From positions 3,968,001 to 4,032,000 of the forward strand of contig OZ038454.1 in assembly GCA_964036195.1 (NCBI GenBank): 64,000 bases of DNA, given 5' to 3'. The notes below the pieces were generated by a model, which saw only the letters and a list, made by a program, of their open reading frames with translations, had not been told where the DNA came from and did no database searches. Below, piece after piece: positions 24,688 through 37,758 of the stretch (position 1 is its first letter; every line of letters starts with the position of its first letter). The translations under genes and the position numbers were made by a program. The stretch comes from Sphaerolaimus hirsutus (Eukaryota; Nematoda; Chromadorea; Monhysterida; Sphaerolaimidae).

Positions 24688-25093
24688 CAGGGCCGTATCC
24701 AGGGGGGCGGGGGGGGCTGCAGCCCCCCCTTCCCGGGGCGAGACCAGAAAGTGACCGGAAAATTCGACTTTTTCAACGTCAGCGTAAAAAATTTTGCGCG
24801 CAAGCGATACGATCTTCACCAGAAATACGGTATTATCATTCGATTTGCTCCATGGTGGCAAATCGTTGTAAGTACACTCAATGTTGTGTTTTTGCTGTTT
24901 TGTATACATACATATACAGCATTCCATGGCGCTGATGCCAACGCCAATGGCACCATGGCGTGGCACCTACTAATGGCGCCATTCCGCCACTACGTAGCTA
25001 AAATTTTAGGGGGGGGGGGGCTGAGACCCCCCCTCGCCGGCCTCCGTAAACAAGCAGCCCCCCCCCCGCTCAAAAATCCTGGATACGTCCCTG
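24688..25093. mobile_element. hAT-like non-autonomous element with 8-bp duplication
   Basis: Tips CAGGGCCGTATCCAGG and CCTGGATACGTCCCTG. The flanking target duplication is exact: 'caggtgtg' at 24680-24687 and at 25094-25101. It is the same family as 11546-11968. The 8-bp duplication and CAGG-type tips fit the hAT superfamily. It carries no transposase. Confidence 0.82.
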
Positions 25094-25101
25094 CAGGTGT
25101 G

Positions 25102-26927
25102 TTGACTGTGTATGCAGATAAATATGCGTATACACGGCAGACCGCAAAGTATGCGCCCAAAATTAGTTATGTCTTGGGCGATAACGCGCAAGCAGGATAC
25201 TTATGTATGCACTTTATAATAAAAAATATTTCAAAAAAGGAGGAGTCGGTACAGGCGGTGAATGTTTTTTTCCTGAGATATTTTTCATTTTTTTTGCTGG
25301 GACATTTTTTCAATGAACGATGACGTCATTATGGAGTGTTTCCTTTGGAAAAATGCATAGCGTGCGGTCCTTAGGGTTGGCTTAGGCTTAGGGTCCTTAG
25401 AGTCTAGGGTTGGCTTAGATGGCAGAGTTTACCTTACCGTACCGAAAGATTAGAAAATTGACCGTTTACCGCAAAATTTAAGATTGACAGTTAGCATCAA
25501 AATGGGAAAAATTTACCGTACCGTACCGCAACTTTTACCGTAATTTTCAAAATCTTGCTATATGTTTTCAATATGGAAAAAAAAAATTGATGATAGATTT
25601 TTCAAACCCTAGTTACGCTTAGCGCGGTTGCATGACGGAAGAAACATGAACGCATTCGAAAATGTAAAAATGGCAAAAGGTAAACAGAGGTTTTTCATGT
25701 ATACACAAAAAAATTTCATCGGGTCAGCACAGGTTAAATTTGTCACTATTTTTTTAACTAATAAGTACAGAAAACAAAATTTTATTTGACAAAAAGTGTT
25801 TAGTTCAGAAACCAGAAGTATTTATGTGGAAGCACATTAGAAACAAATTTGACCAAAATATTTTATGTGAAACACACTACGCCTTATTTTTCAATGAATA
25901 AATGCTTGACATAGGAATAAAATACAATCAGAATTTAAAAAAATTTGAAACAAGAAAACATGACTTGCGCGCGCAATTTCTGCTGGTGAATTCATACCAC
26001 ATTTTGTTTAAAAAAAAAAATTGTTTTGACCTGTTTCTGTTCTACATAAAAACACCTGCCAAGCCTAATAATTTACGCAGAACCGATGTCAATCGCTGGC
26101 GCTGCGCACGCTAGTTTACTAGTTTAACACCAGTAAACTCAAAATTGAGTACTCATAAATCAGTTATGAGTGTATTTGAGTTTTTTTATGAGTTTACTTT
26201 TTTATTTAAGTTAACTGAAGACAAAAAGTCAACTGAAAGATAAACTCAAATATATTCAATGCTGATTTATGAGTACTCAATTTTCAGAATACTAATCTTA
26301 GTAAACTAGCGTGTACGGTGACATTTTCAATTCGTAGTATCAAAGTAATACTTGACAAGATGTTAGATATCTATATAATATACACTTCCTTAAACCAAAT
26401 CAATAAAAGATATACACAAACATGTAGATAATAGATATCACGCAACCGATATCCAAAAACATCCAATCAAAATAAAAATCACTATTTTATATAACATATT
26501 TCTCACGCGAATGTCGGCTGGAACGAACAATACTGACACGAAGGCACGTAAATATATAAAAGACCTTCGCTGGAAATAATTTGGGCATTTTGGCGCACAT
26601 GCGGCAACAACAATGAACATAAGCAAACACGCGGGGGGTCACTTTTGTAGTGTCAAGGCGCCGTTCTCGAGTACACGGTGGTTCAAAATTAGGAGTCAGT
26701 GAGTATTGGTAAGCACACCGGGTGTCAACTGGTTTCTATGTCAACGTAAATTTTAGTTGACTTGACAGGTTGGAGGGTAATTTTCAAGTGAACATGCGTC
26801 AATGTCAAAAATGAACACAAGTATTTAAAATCATTTCATGATGCATCAACTAAAATCCGAATCAAAACCAGTCAGCCCAGTTGACACTGTAAACTAGTGT
26901 GCATGTCACTGTAAACTAGTGTGCATG
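25102..26927. other. Repeat-bearing stretch without genes
   Basis: 25135-25370 holds a 'tatacacggcagaccgc' foldback, and 26109-26318 a 'ctagtttactagt...aaactagcgtg' foldback. 26720-26930 carries 'gtcaactggttt' arms. No coding sequence is supported. Confidence 0.45.
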
Positions 26928-28012
26928 GCCATTTCTGCAAGTAGACAAGTGACAAGAAAAGTGGTAAGTTATGTCATTATGTAAGTAAAGTGACATGTAA
27001 ACCTGTAAGTGACAAGTACTTTTGTAAAAATATTATTTATCACTTATCCATTTGAATGCCACTTGAGTTACAATTTACAGCTTTTGTTGTCACTTGTCCA
27101 CATGTGAAAATTGTACAAGAATTGAATTTTGGGTTTTAGATGAAGTGAAACATTCATAAAAAAAGGAAATTTTCAGCTGGCACTTAATTTATAATGACAA
27201 CAAAACTCCCAACTTTCACAAACTGGTGGTAACAATAACCCCATTTGGAGACAGTAATCCCATCCTAATAAAAAGAAGAGAAACAGGTCCAAATTTTGCC
27301 ATTGGACAAGTGACAAGAAAAATGGTCATGTTATAAGTTGTTAGTAACATGAAAAGTAAGCTCAAAGGTAACAGGTTTTCTTCTTAAATTTACTTCTCCT
27401 ACTCGCAGGGATCTCCTAGGGGGGGGGGGCTGGGGGGGGGGCTGCCCCCCCCAAATCGGCCAGCTATCTATCTATCCCGGAGGCCGCTCAGCTATCTATC
27501 TATCCTGAGGCAAAATTTTTGGCTACTACCCCCAAAGACCCCCCCAAATCGCTCAGCTATCTATCTACCTGGAGTGGTTTTTGAGAAATGTTGCCCCAAT
27601 TTTTGCTCAAATCACCAATTTTCGCACCTTTTTATAGTTTTTCACCTTCAAAATCGCTCTTTCCGGCTATATACATGGTTATATACCTATTTTTACCATT
27701 TTATACCTACTTTTGGCTACTTATAACTCATTCTTAGCGATTTTTTTCTCCTTTCTGCCTTCTTAACCTTGAAAAAGCCTGTATATTGTGCCCCCGCCAG
27801 CCCCCCCCCAAGCCCCCCCAGAAAATTTTTTCAGCTATCTATCCCTCCGGAGGAGCGATTCGCTATCTATCCAGCCCCCGCGAGGGCCAAAATCCTGGAG
27901 ACCCCTGTGTACTTGTCACTTATGAATCTACTAGTCACTTCACGTGCCACTTATAATTTGACTTCTGACTTACCACTTTTCCTGTCACTTATATACACTT
28001 GCGCAATTCGAC
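26928..28012. repeat. Family C-like foldbacks, one split by a 'CTATCTATC' element
   Basis: 26928-27108 and about 27290-28012 show arms of 'ggacaagtgacaagaaaa' and 'cttttcctgtcact' type, as in introner family C. The second is interrupted at 27411-27908 by a C/G-rich 'cagctatctatctatc' element ending 'ggagacccctgtg'. Confidence 0.6.
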
Positions 28013-28459
28013 CACACTCACCTACCTTGTCATAACTAAAACAATATTTGGACCACCCTGCAAGTGGCAGTGTCATCAGTCAATGAGCCATCAGAGTATT
28101 TATGTCACTTTAATGACAGGGGTCACCTCCTGACCACAACACATAACTATACTGAGCGGGCCGCATGTTTTACTGGGAATATTACCGTAATTTGATAAAT
28201 ATAGTCACGTTATGATATCGCGCTGAATTCACAAGGGTGAAAACAATATCATGTGAGTAGAGAAAAGAAACAAATAAATTGCCCTTTATTCAGATGGTTT
28301 ACGGTAGATTCCCCCTAAACTTTGCAGTCCATTCACTAGACTACACAGTGTTCCACTCACCCAACCATCAGTGTCAATGTCAATCACACTGCCACTTCAT
28401 ATGTATCATGACAATTGACAGATGCAGCACTTGCCATTTGCCACTTGCCATTGATCAGA

Positions 28460-28618
28460 TCAAAGGGCTGCGCCGCTGCGCACAGAAGGCTTTATTTGTG
28501 CAGTTTTGGCCGGTGCTATGTCAAATATTGATTCATATGTGGATTTTGGATGGCCACTTGTTGTGATTGATGTCTTTTTCAGGGTGTTTTGAGGTGTTTT
28601 ACTGGCATTATCACTCAT
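28460..28618 (-). CDS. Short ORF, 52 aa, possible small gene or first exon
   Basis: ATG at 28618 opens a frame to TGA at 28460: MSDNASKTPQNTLKKTSITT at the start, YESIFDIAPAKTAQIK in the middle, SVRSGAAL at the end. It is hydrophilic, Ser/Thr/Lys-rich, starts with an acetylation-type MSDN, and is GC-richer than its surroundings. It reads like a real small intracellular protein or the first coding exon of a longer one; a possible donor gtgcgc lies after KPS. I do not recognise a family. Chance is the main alternative at this length. Confidence 0.5.
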   Translation of the reverse strand: MSDNASKTPQNTLKKTSITTSGHPKSTYESIFDIAPAKTAQIKPSVRSGAAL

Positions 28619-30235
28619 GTTTTGCTTCAATATTTGTCAGGTGACAAGATTGGCAACAGAATTGTGATAAAAGAAGGTATTTTGTAAAGATCATGGACGA
28701 CAAAACAGAAATGGAGAAATATGAAAAATCAACATGCCAACCAAGTTGATACAACCTGTACATGCTTGAAAAATACCATTCACACACACAAACAACAAAC
28801 GTGCATCTTTATGAGAAACATGCTGGAAAACACATGATGTTATGTAGAAATGGATGCCATCTAATCAGTTGAACCAAGAGTTTAGACAAAAAATTTCAAA
28901 TTAGGAACATAATATAATACAAATACAAGTGAAGTAACATCAACATGATAAATCTGCTGTTTCTGTAACTGTATATTTCATAATTGTTTTTTTTTTGCAA
29001 ACATAATATTTATCTCAATCTCAACCAGGCACTGATACGAAATGATCATAACAATAAAATTATATCAGTGATTCACTAGCAGCACACCATTTCCACCCAA
29101 CTCAAGTGTTTCCATTTCCCACACAAATGAATGCTGCATAATGCATGTTTACATTAAACAAGCAGCCAAACCAGCTCAAAATGCATTGACACATGCAAAA
29201 CAATCTGGCTACCATTGATATGTAGACAGATTTTGAGTGAAATGCCCACTTGGGAATATGCAACACAACAATATAGCCCAAATGTGTAGATGGATGGGTA
29301 TCATGCACAGATGGGAGGGATTAAAGTCACATGCACAATTCACATGAGTGTGGCTTGATGCTGCCAAATGTGCACCATCTTATCTTGTGAATGTGTATGC
29401 TCAGATCTCAGCTAATGCATGGAAATGGAAATTGTATTTGATGTATTCATGCTTCTGGTCATGTTTGAGTGTGGTGAGTGGACAATGGTCACTCAGGGGC
29501 ATGATACATTGATTGTGTGGTAGAATGGAGTTCAAAAATTTGCATTTTGCACCAATGGAATGGAGATATTCACATCTGAATTTAATAAACCAATTGAAAT
29601 TGAGCCAGGATTCAATCTAGGATTGGCAAGATAAGCAGATTTTCAAATGCAAAACTCGACTATACACAGTGTAACAAAACCGAGGGAATTTATGAGTGAA
29701 ATTTGATTACCAAAACTCGCGAGCGCTCATAAAACCGTGCAAACCTGCGGTCATAAAATAACAATTGACGGTATTTCATTACGAAAATCGCGATGAATTT
29801 TTTTGAGAAAAATTCGAAAATTTGACATTAGTTCTAAAAAAATTGACAGTCAATATGCTTTCGCTTTTCGAAAAGAATTCAAAACGAATAAAAATCTTAT
29901 TTGCGTACAGAATAGAGAGCGAGAAATCTGTGTATTTTACAATACGCAAGGTGTAAAAAAGTCAACACGGGATTGTGACCACACAAACACAGAATGTGAG
30001 TAAAATGTGTTGGTGCGATTTTGCAATGTAAAGTGATGAAAAAAATCAAAGTTGAGATTCTTGATTCAGATGGGATATGGTAGTTTTTTTGTAAAGTGGA
30101 CTTTTAAATTTATTTGTAAGGATCAAAAATTATTTTTGTTTCCGAGGTATTTATGTAAAGATTTATGTACCTATGTAAAAACAGCATGATTGCACTGGGC
30201 CTGTGCCTCTGTGCATGTTTACCCGCTGTGCATGT
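28619..30235. other. Stretch with no gene recognised
   Basis: AT-rich, unusually free of foldback elements until about 29640. It may be upstream or untranslated sequence of the small gene at 28460-28618. No promoter motif can be defended. Confidence 0.4.
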
Positions 30236-30570
30236 CAGGGGTATTCTAGATTTTGACCTTCCAGGGGGTCGGATAGATGGCTAATCGCTCCTCTGGAGGG
30301 ATAGATAGCTGGGTAAAAACGTTTGGGTCGTTTGGGGGTTCGCGGGGGTTCAATATATAGGCTTTTTCAAGATGTAGAAAAAAATGCAGTAAATCGCTAA
30401 AAGTAAGTGAAAAATTACTAAAAATGGGTATATAAGCACATATACTACAAAAATAGCCAAAAATAGACAATTAAACACTTGAACTAGTGACTTTGTAGGT
30501 GTAAATCTACAAAAAGGGTATGAAAATTAGCGATTTTGAGTGAAAATTAGGGTCTACATGCACACCGGGT
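30236..30570. repeat. 'CTATCTATC' repeat element, short copy
   Basis: 'aggggtattctagattttga' at the start, ctcctctggagggatagatag inside, as in 10708-11258, with fewer G/C runs. 30571-31670 beyond it holds nothing recognised. Confidence 0.55.
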
Positions 30571-31670
30571 AAACATGCACAGAAGGCCTCAGTCGATTGC
30601 ACTTATCTAATGCCAATGTTTTTAAAATTATTTTTCGTAACATGGTCAGGGAAAGTGAGTGAAATCAGACAAAATTTATGATGTTGAAAGCCAAAAAATA
30701 TCTAAAAACAATGTCTCCCTGACACTGATGGCCGGTGTTGTTTTAACCATCTTTTTTATGAAAAGATGCCTTTTTTAAAGATGGGGTTGTTAAAAAATAC
30801 GTTTTTTTAGATTCCAAAATTCAATTAATGCCAGGCGCTTAACTTTTGTGATGGGGGGTAAAATACACACAAACGAAATGAATTCTGGCTGAATTACTAT
30901 TAAGGATCAAAGTCAATACAAACATATGAAAGGGGGAAATTTTCAAGGGCACATTAGACAGTGTTAGATGCGCAATGCTGCAGGGGAAAATTTGTAAAAA
31001 AAATGATTCATCAGACAAAAGAAAATGTACCGCAAATTCCCGCATAATTCTTGTGGGAAGTAGTTTTTGGAAGCTTGCCAAACCGATAATTTTTGCATCT
31101 GCAAAGTGATATGATTTAGCTCATTTAGAAAGTCGCATGGTATACTACAAATTTTGGTCCCGTATATTATACGAACCTTTTTCGCACTGTAGACGGAAAA
31201 TTTTACTTCCGCATTCGAACATCTTTGTTGTGCGGAAATGGTGTTTTGAAATACGTGATTTTTGTAAAAGAGACACCGATCGCGGAAATTTTAAAAGGGA
31301 ATGCGATCCTTCGAGCAATTTTCCAGTAGCGGGTGCTGGGACGGTTCAGTGAATAGTAGCCAAAATTGTCACCCCGTTGTAAATTTGGCTACGAACTACT
31401 AAACCCCTGAGAGGGTAAATTCTGGCACGATGCCAAATCAAACTCAAATGTTTGCATCCAATCTATTTACAAAATCTGTGAAACAAAAACTCAAATACAC
31501 AAGTATGTACTCAATTCAAATAAATAGCCGGTGCAAACAAGCATTCTCTTCTCACCCGCGAAAATCAACACATTATGCCGGTAAAAAAGTTCGGGAATGT
31601 TTGCACATACTTGGCCTCTACAAAACGGACAATGAAATGAGAAGTACGTACCGTAATAGGGTTGGGACGA

Positions 31671-32002
31671 TACCGTATTTGCTTGAATAATCCCCCTGGG
31701 GGATTATTATTTCGCCAGACTTTTTTGAGGGGGGAACTATTCGAGGGGGGGATTATTCAAGGGGGAATTATTATTTCGTCAAAATTTTCAAGCCTGTTTG
31801 TATCACATAGTTTCACGAATTATGCATTATCAACACAATAATGTGTCATTTTTGTTCAAATTGGGCAGAACAAATTGATCAACTGTCTTAAGGGGGGATT
31901 ATTCAAGGGGGTAATCATTTTTTCCTCACTCGTCTCACAGGGGGGGGGGATTATTCGAGTGAGGGACTTATTCAAGGGGGAACTATTCAAGCAAATACGG
32001 TA
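31671..32002. mobile_element. TA-bounded foldback, TACCGTATTTGCTTGAATAA tips
   Basis: Exact tip TACCGTATTTGCTTGAATAA at the left and TTCAAGCAAATACGGTA at the right. Sister copies at 47624-48039, 56415-56725 and 57140-57468 share 'gggggattattatttcgtc'. Non-autonomous. Confidence 0.85.
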
Positions 32003-32529
32003 CATACTAATGTTATACGGACTACCGGTATTTTCAGTTATTGCAATTTGTATTGAACATCGCGGTCGCATATTTTGAAAAAATATCGAATATCGACAAT
32101 TTTCTCATATCGAACATCGACCATTTTCCTGTCGAACGTCGAATATCGAGTTTGAGAAAAGAATATGAAATATCGAAAATATCGACCCAACACTAACCGT
32201 ATTTACAGAAAGTAAAGTCGTGTTTGCATTTGCGCCAGGAAGTGCGAAAAACCGCGATAAAACGAATTCTTGGGAGAAAGTGCGTAGATGAATAAAGATG
32301 TCGACAAATAAAAATGAATGTCGGAAGTGTGCCGACTGCGGGCGTTCGCGGGTTTTCTTAATTTTTTTTAATTTCGAAATTTTCGGTCTTCACGGCGAAA
32401 TATCGCCTTGATGATCAAGTTAAATAAAACGATAACTGGATACATGAAATATTTAAATGGAAATTTGATGTCATGCAAAATGTCAATAAAAACATAAAAA
32501 CTTTATAACTGAACTTCAGACATTTTCCA

Positions 32530-33365
32530 TGCCATTTGCAACGATGGAAAAAACACAGAAGTTGAACACAGAAACTCAATGAGTTTCTGTGTTTTTGTTT
32601 TACACAGAAACACGGAAACTCACAAATTTCGAAAAACTCAAAACTCAAATGAGTTTTTTTTTGGAGAACACAGAAACACAGAAACACGGAAACACAGAAA
32701 AGTTTTTTGAGTTTTTGAGTTTTTTCAGCGAAGTGGTTGAACACAATTTCAGAACGCACATGAATTCAGTTAAACTAAACAAGATAAGATATGCATGCAT
32801 AGCATGTAAATATGTACATAATGTATTCAAATTTTATGATGGAACAAAAAATAATTTAAGGATGGCATGCAAATCTCCTGGTGGACATGTTTAAATATAG
32901 TTGTAGTTCAAATCAATTCTGTAGTCTTCCATACAGTGCACATCCATTGAAGAATTTTGGAGTACTGCGTAAATTGTCCTTTGTGAGCATTTTGTTGATG
33001 CTGGTGTTGCGATGTGGGTGGATGTCCGTTGGATTGAGGACATTTTTATGGACGTTTTGACACTTAAATGAGTACACATATGTTATGTCGGGTTAAAACA
33101 TGTGCAAAACCAATATTTTGTATGAAAACCGCTGTTTCCACATCAAAATGCTGTAAATCAGATTTTTTGGGGGGAAAACTCGAGTTTTTTGGACAAAAAC
33201 TCAAGTTTTTTGGAAAAAAAGTCAAAAAAACTCGAGTTTTAACAAAAAACACAGAAATAAAAACAGAGTTACTCAAGTTTTTTTCGATAAAAAAACTCAA
33301 AACACAGGTATTCATTTTTGAAAAACTCAAAACACAGAAAGTCTTTTTTTTTGAGAACTTACCCA
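32530..33365. repeat. Low-complexity 'aaacacagaaactc' blocks
   Basis: Arrays of 'cacagaaacacggaaact' (32545-32720) and 'aactcgagttttttgg' (33170-33350) in near-inverted relation. Between them, 32890-33080 has a weak minus-strand frame that I do not call. Confidence 0.55.
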
Positions 33366-33860
33366 TCGTTGGCCATTTGAGAAATTTGTGTGACATTTTG
33401 CATGCAACTTGACAAATTTGTATGACATTTTACATGTCATTTGAACCTTGACTTTACATTTTACATGTTGCGGCCTGGTGTATAATACTGCATAGTTTTT
33501 TTGCAAATCATGGATACCTATGCAAACGGTCGAGTTGCTTTACACACCTAAGAAGAAAATGCTTTATTAGCTATCACTGCTGAACAAAGGCTATCACTTC
33601 CAATTCCCCCCCCCCTACTCAATAACACATCAAAACGCACCAACCTATCAATTTCTTATCACCAATGTTGCCTCGATCAATATTCATTTATTCCCTGATT
33701 GTGAAGCGAAGCATGATAATTCGTTTGATGCAGAAATCACCGGAAGTCACATTTCGAACACGATGCACATTTATGTTTCATGTTTCACGAACTTTCTTCA
33801 CTCGTTTGAGCAATCATTTGGTCAATAATGTGACGTGGTGTGTTCCTGATTTAGTGGGAC

Positions 33861-34107
33861 TAGTGATGGAAAAGCGCCGGGATGTTGGCGCCAGCCGCCA
33901 AAAGCGTCATGGCGCTTTTCTGAACCCCAGAGCCAAGCGCCAATGGCGCCAGAGCAAAATGGCGCCAAGTGCCAAAAGCGCCATGGGGCTTTTTGCTCTG
34001 GCGCTAGCGCCAAATGCCAGCGCCAGGCGTTGTGTTCCTGGTACCATGCAAAAATAGTGCCAAGTGCCAAAAGCGCCAACCAGGCTCCATGGTGCCATCC
34101 ATCACTA
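33861..34107. mobile_element. hAT-like element, TAGTGATGG tips, GGCGCC-rich inside
   Basis: TAGTGATGGAAAAGCGCC at the left, GGTGCCATCCATCACTA at the right. The exact 8-bp target duplication 'agtgggac' lies at 33853-33860 and 34108-34115. The interior is a run of 'gcgccaaaagcgccatgg' palindromes. 34108-35394 and 36340-37758 contain no recognised gene. Confidence 0.85.
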
Positions 34108-35394
34108 AGTGGGACACACACACTCCATGCTGGGAAAGTGGGTGAAGTGTGTATACTCAGCGAACAACACAGTTTACATTATATCCACAAATAGCATTCC
34201 AAATATCCCAGGAGATTTATATATTTTTAAATATGAGAACATATTAAAAAAATTCTAGATATTTCCTTATATATTTTTTCCAATTTTTCCCAAGAGACTT
34301 AATCACATTTATTTATGATGAGAAAATCTGCCTTAGGGCAATTCAAGAACTTGTTGACTTATAGTTATAGAAGTTAGTGCCTATTCTGAAATTAGTACAT
34401 TTCTTGCTTCTGTTTCCCAACAAAAAAATGCTGCACAAGGTGGACTTGTTGATTTTTAGCCCAAAATTTAGTGGAATTGTCAACTTCTTGCCCAAATATT
34501 TTGCATTTTTTCCACAAGTGTCAAAGTTGGCACTATGAGAAGGGGCATGTGAGGTTGAAAAAAATTATAGAAAATAGTGAAAAGTAAGTGGGAGCAGTCC
34601 CAGATAATGTGCCTAACTCAAAAAATTTTAAATTTGTACTTTTAGATTTGGATGCCCCAACTATATTTTCAGAAAAACACCCATTTTTGCAAATGCTATC
34701 CACACATAGTATGGCTTATGTACCAATGCACCAAAGCAATGCTTCACACACAAAAAAAAATTTCAAATAAGGAAAAAGTAGAGTTGCTAAAAGTACCACA
34801 CTTCTTTTCAAAGTATTAATGCATAAAGTAATTACTTTTCACTCACCCCTCTGAAAACAGAAAGCATAAATTTTTTACTTTTACTCATGAGTAAATGATA
34901 GTAAAATAATCTGTTCCCAGAAAGAGTAAATGTGAGTATTTTTTCGCATGAAAGCATAAACGTGGGTGAAATTACCATTCTTTTAGAAGGGAGCATTATG
35001 AAATAAAAGATGTCTAGCCATATACAAATCACCAAATAAAAATAAACCATGGTTTGTTGATGTTGGGGTAGAGTAGAACGTCATCTCTTGGAGTAACCAC
35101 ATTGAAAGTTTTCATAAACAGTAAAATCAACAAAACCATCCATTTGCCAGTGTAAATTGTCATTTTGAGAGTGGAAAAGTGTACGGACACACCTCACCCA
35201 CCCCCGCTTGCAGAATCTACCATGTAAATTTATAATGTTTACCCTGGAGAACAAAAAAGGTGTTTTGTTTCTATAAATAAGTATTCTTATGTAAAGCAGG
35301 GGTCCTGTATAGCAAAAATACTCTTTCTGTACTCGCAAAGATTACTCTACTCTGTACTCAAGTACTCTCAAAAAGTAAGCGTACAGGTGAGTAC

Positions 35395-36331
35395 TAGTGA
35401 TGTTAAAGGCACCGGGAAAAATGGCACCGCACCGCACCGGCACCTTTGCCAACGCATGAAAAGGGCACCTGGCACCCTGGGGCACCGGCCAGAAAATGGC
35501 ACCGCACTGCACCGGCACCGGTGCCTTTTTGAAAAAATGGCACCGGCACCGAAGGGCACCGGCGGGTTGCCGGTGCTAGCACCGAAAGGCACCGCACCGG
35601 GCTGGAATTTCTGAAGTAAATATCGGGCAGTTTCTCAGTGGTCTCACCTTTGGAAGTACATATTTCCATGAATTTTCAACCGATTTTGATGGTTGAGCAC
35701 TTAAAATGATCAGAATGATGTGGCAATCACTTTTATGAAGCAATTACAATGATTACAAATGAAAGATAAAATATTTAATTCACTACAATGTCCATAGCCA
35801 CTATTGTCTACTGATCGGAGTCGTTGCTGTACAGAGAATGGAGCTATCTCTGTCATAAACTGACAACAAATTTTGAACAAAAAAGTAAGATAAAAAAATA
35901 AATAAAAATGATTTAAAATTCAACAAAATTTTAGATTCGCCCATCAGATCACGTATCAGGTATAATGGATTTCACAGTAGGTATATTTATTTGATGGGAG
36001 GTTTACAAAATAGGCAAAAATGGTTGGGTAAATATATCACTGTTTTTTTGAAATATGAATAAGCACATACTGTGGACAAAATTGCACAGCACATGAAGCC
36101 TTGGCCGGTGCCTTTCCCGGTGCCTTTTACTTTGGCCCTGGTGCTAGCACCTTTGGCACCGGCAAAAAAATGGCACCGCACCGCACCAGCACCGGTGCTA
36201 TTCTGAAAAAAATGGCACCGGCACCGGCATGGCACCCCTGAAAAATGCAATGGCACCGCACCAGCACCGGTGCTGGTGCCCTTCGGTGCCCAGCACCGGG
36301 GCACCGGTGCCCCGGTGCCTTTACATCACTA
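35395..36331. mobile_element. hAT-like element, TAGTGATGTTAAAGGCACCG tips
   Basis: TAGTGATGTTAAAGGCACCG at the left and its inverted copy CCGGTGCCTTTACATCACTA at the right. The exact 8-bp duplication 'gtgagtac' lies on both sides (35387-35394, 36332-36339). About 200-bp subterminal arms are packed with 'ggcaccgcaccg' units in opposite orientation. The 500-bp AT-rich core has no transposase. Confidence 0.87.
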
Positions 36332-37758
36332 GTGAGTACACATACTTTTTTTAAAGTATGCATATGTGTAAATATGTTTTGAATCGTGCGTTTGGTAAAT
36401 TGACTCCCCAGACTGCTGCAGTACTTCCAGAACATACCGCGTCATGGATATGATAATAGGGAAACATTCATGTGATGAGGGTTGCATCACACCTAAATAT
36501 GCATGTATAAATTCACACAGGTACTTCCGAACTCTTCCAACATACAAATAGGTACATCGGAATTGCTTTCCAAACATGCATTTTACATTTTTTTATGATA
36601 TGATTGCAACCACGGTTTACCTGGAACCTACATATTTCAGAACGCTGAAATGAAATTCATCGAAAAGTGAGCTTGATTTTGCGGTGGGCAATTCATATCG
36701 TGTCAATTGTCAAAACAATTGAAAAAATGATGACAAGTTACGAATTGTAGAAAGAGGATGAGGGTATTTAGTCACTACCTATCAGATTACGTTATTTACG
36801 TTTACCCGAAATACCGGTTATTTGGGTATTTATATTTACGTTTACGTTTACGTTTTCCAAAAATACCATTACGTTTTGTTACGTTTTCCTGGCACAATTA
36901 CCCGGGTACCAGAGAAAACGTAAAAATCGTATGGAAAATGCACAAAAACAGTGCATTTTTGAACTTTTTTCTGATACAATAAGTACAATTTATATTTTTG
37001 GCCAATTAGCTGCTTAATTGTTTGATAAATAACATAGGTAAGCAAAAATGTGATCGTATTAGCAGAGAAATGCTTGAAATAGGAAAAACAAAGGCGTTTT
37101 TCAATGCAACTGATCACTGGTTGTGCACTTCAAAGAAATTTTTACGTTTACGTTTTTTTTACGTTTACCCGTGTATTTTAAAAGTATTTTACGTTTTCAG
37201 TATTAATACTCACAATTTAGAAAAGGTATTTACGTTTACGTTTACGTTTTCCGAAAATACCAGTATTTGTACAACTCTGCTACCTATGTATGTAGCTCAC
37301 TCACTAGTTTTCTGCCGAAATTTCAAACAATTTGGAGAACTCGTAAATCAGCTTTGACCGCATTTGAGTTGACGGGAATGATTTTTTTAGTTCTCCATCA
37401 ATATTACTTGACAGACACCTCATTCTGGTAAACTCGAATGCGTTCAAAGCTGATATATGAATTAGGATAATTTTCCTGTCTTCTTGTCACTTGAAAATAA
37501 GTGAAACTAGACCCTGATCTCAATTTCTCGTGAACCGGGCGTCCTACCTAATGTTCAGTGATGCAACAAGTTGACAATTTCTATTTAAGTCGGTCATTTC
37601 CTCCCAAATCAAATTGCGTAGAATTTCGATTGTTTGCGATATTTCAGCGAGATGACTTGAAATTTGAAAACGGAAATTTGACAGCCTAAAATTGACGATC
37701 TAAAATACTAGTCAAAAATTCTATCAATTTATTTCCCTGTGTATTTTGCTGTAAAACC

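Noticed and set aside
25370-25415. 'ttagggttggcttaggctta' as telomere-like repeat
   Set aside because: Units are irregular and only a few copies long; not a telomeric array.
33822-34194. Trp/Ala/Leu-rich frames on both strands
   Set aside because: They lie in GGCGCC palindromes of a hAT-like element with an exact 8-bp duplication.
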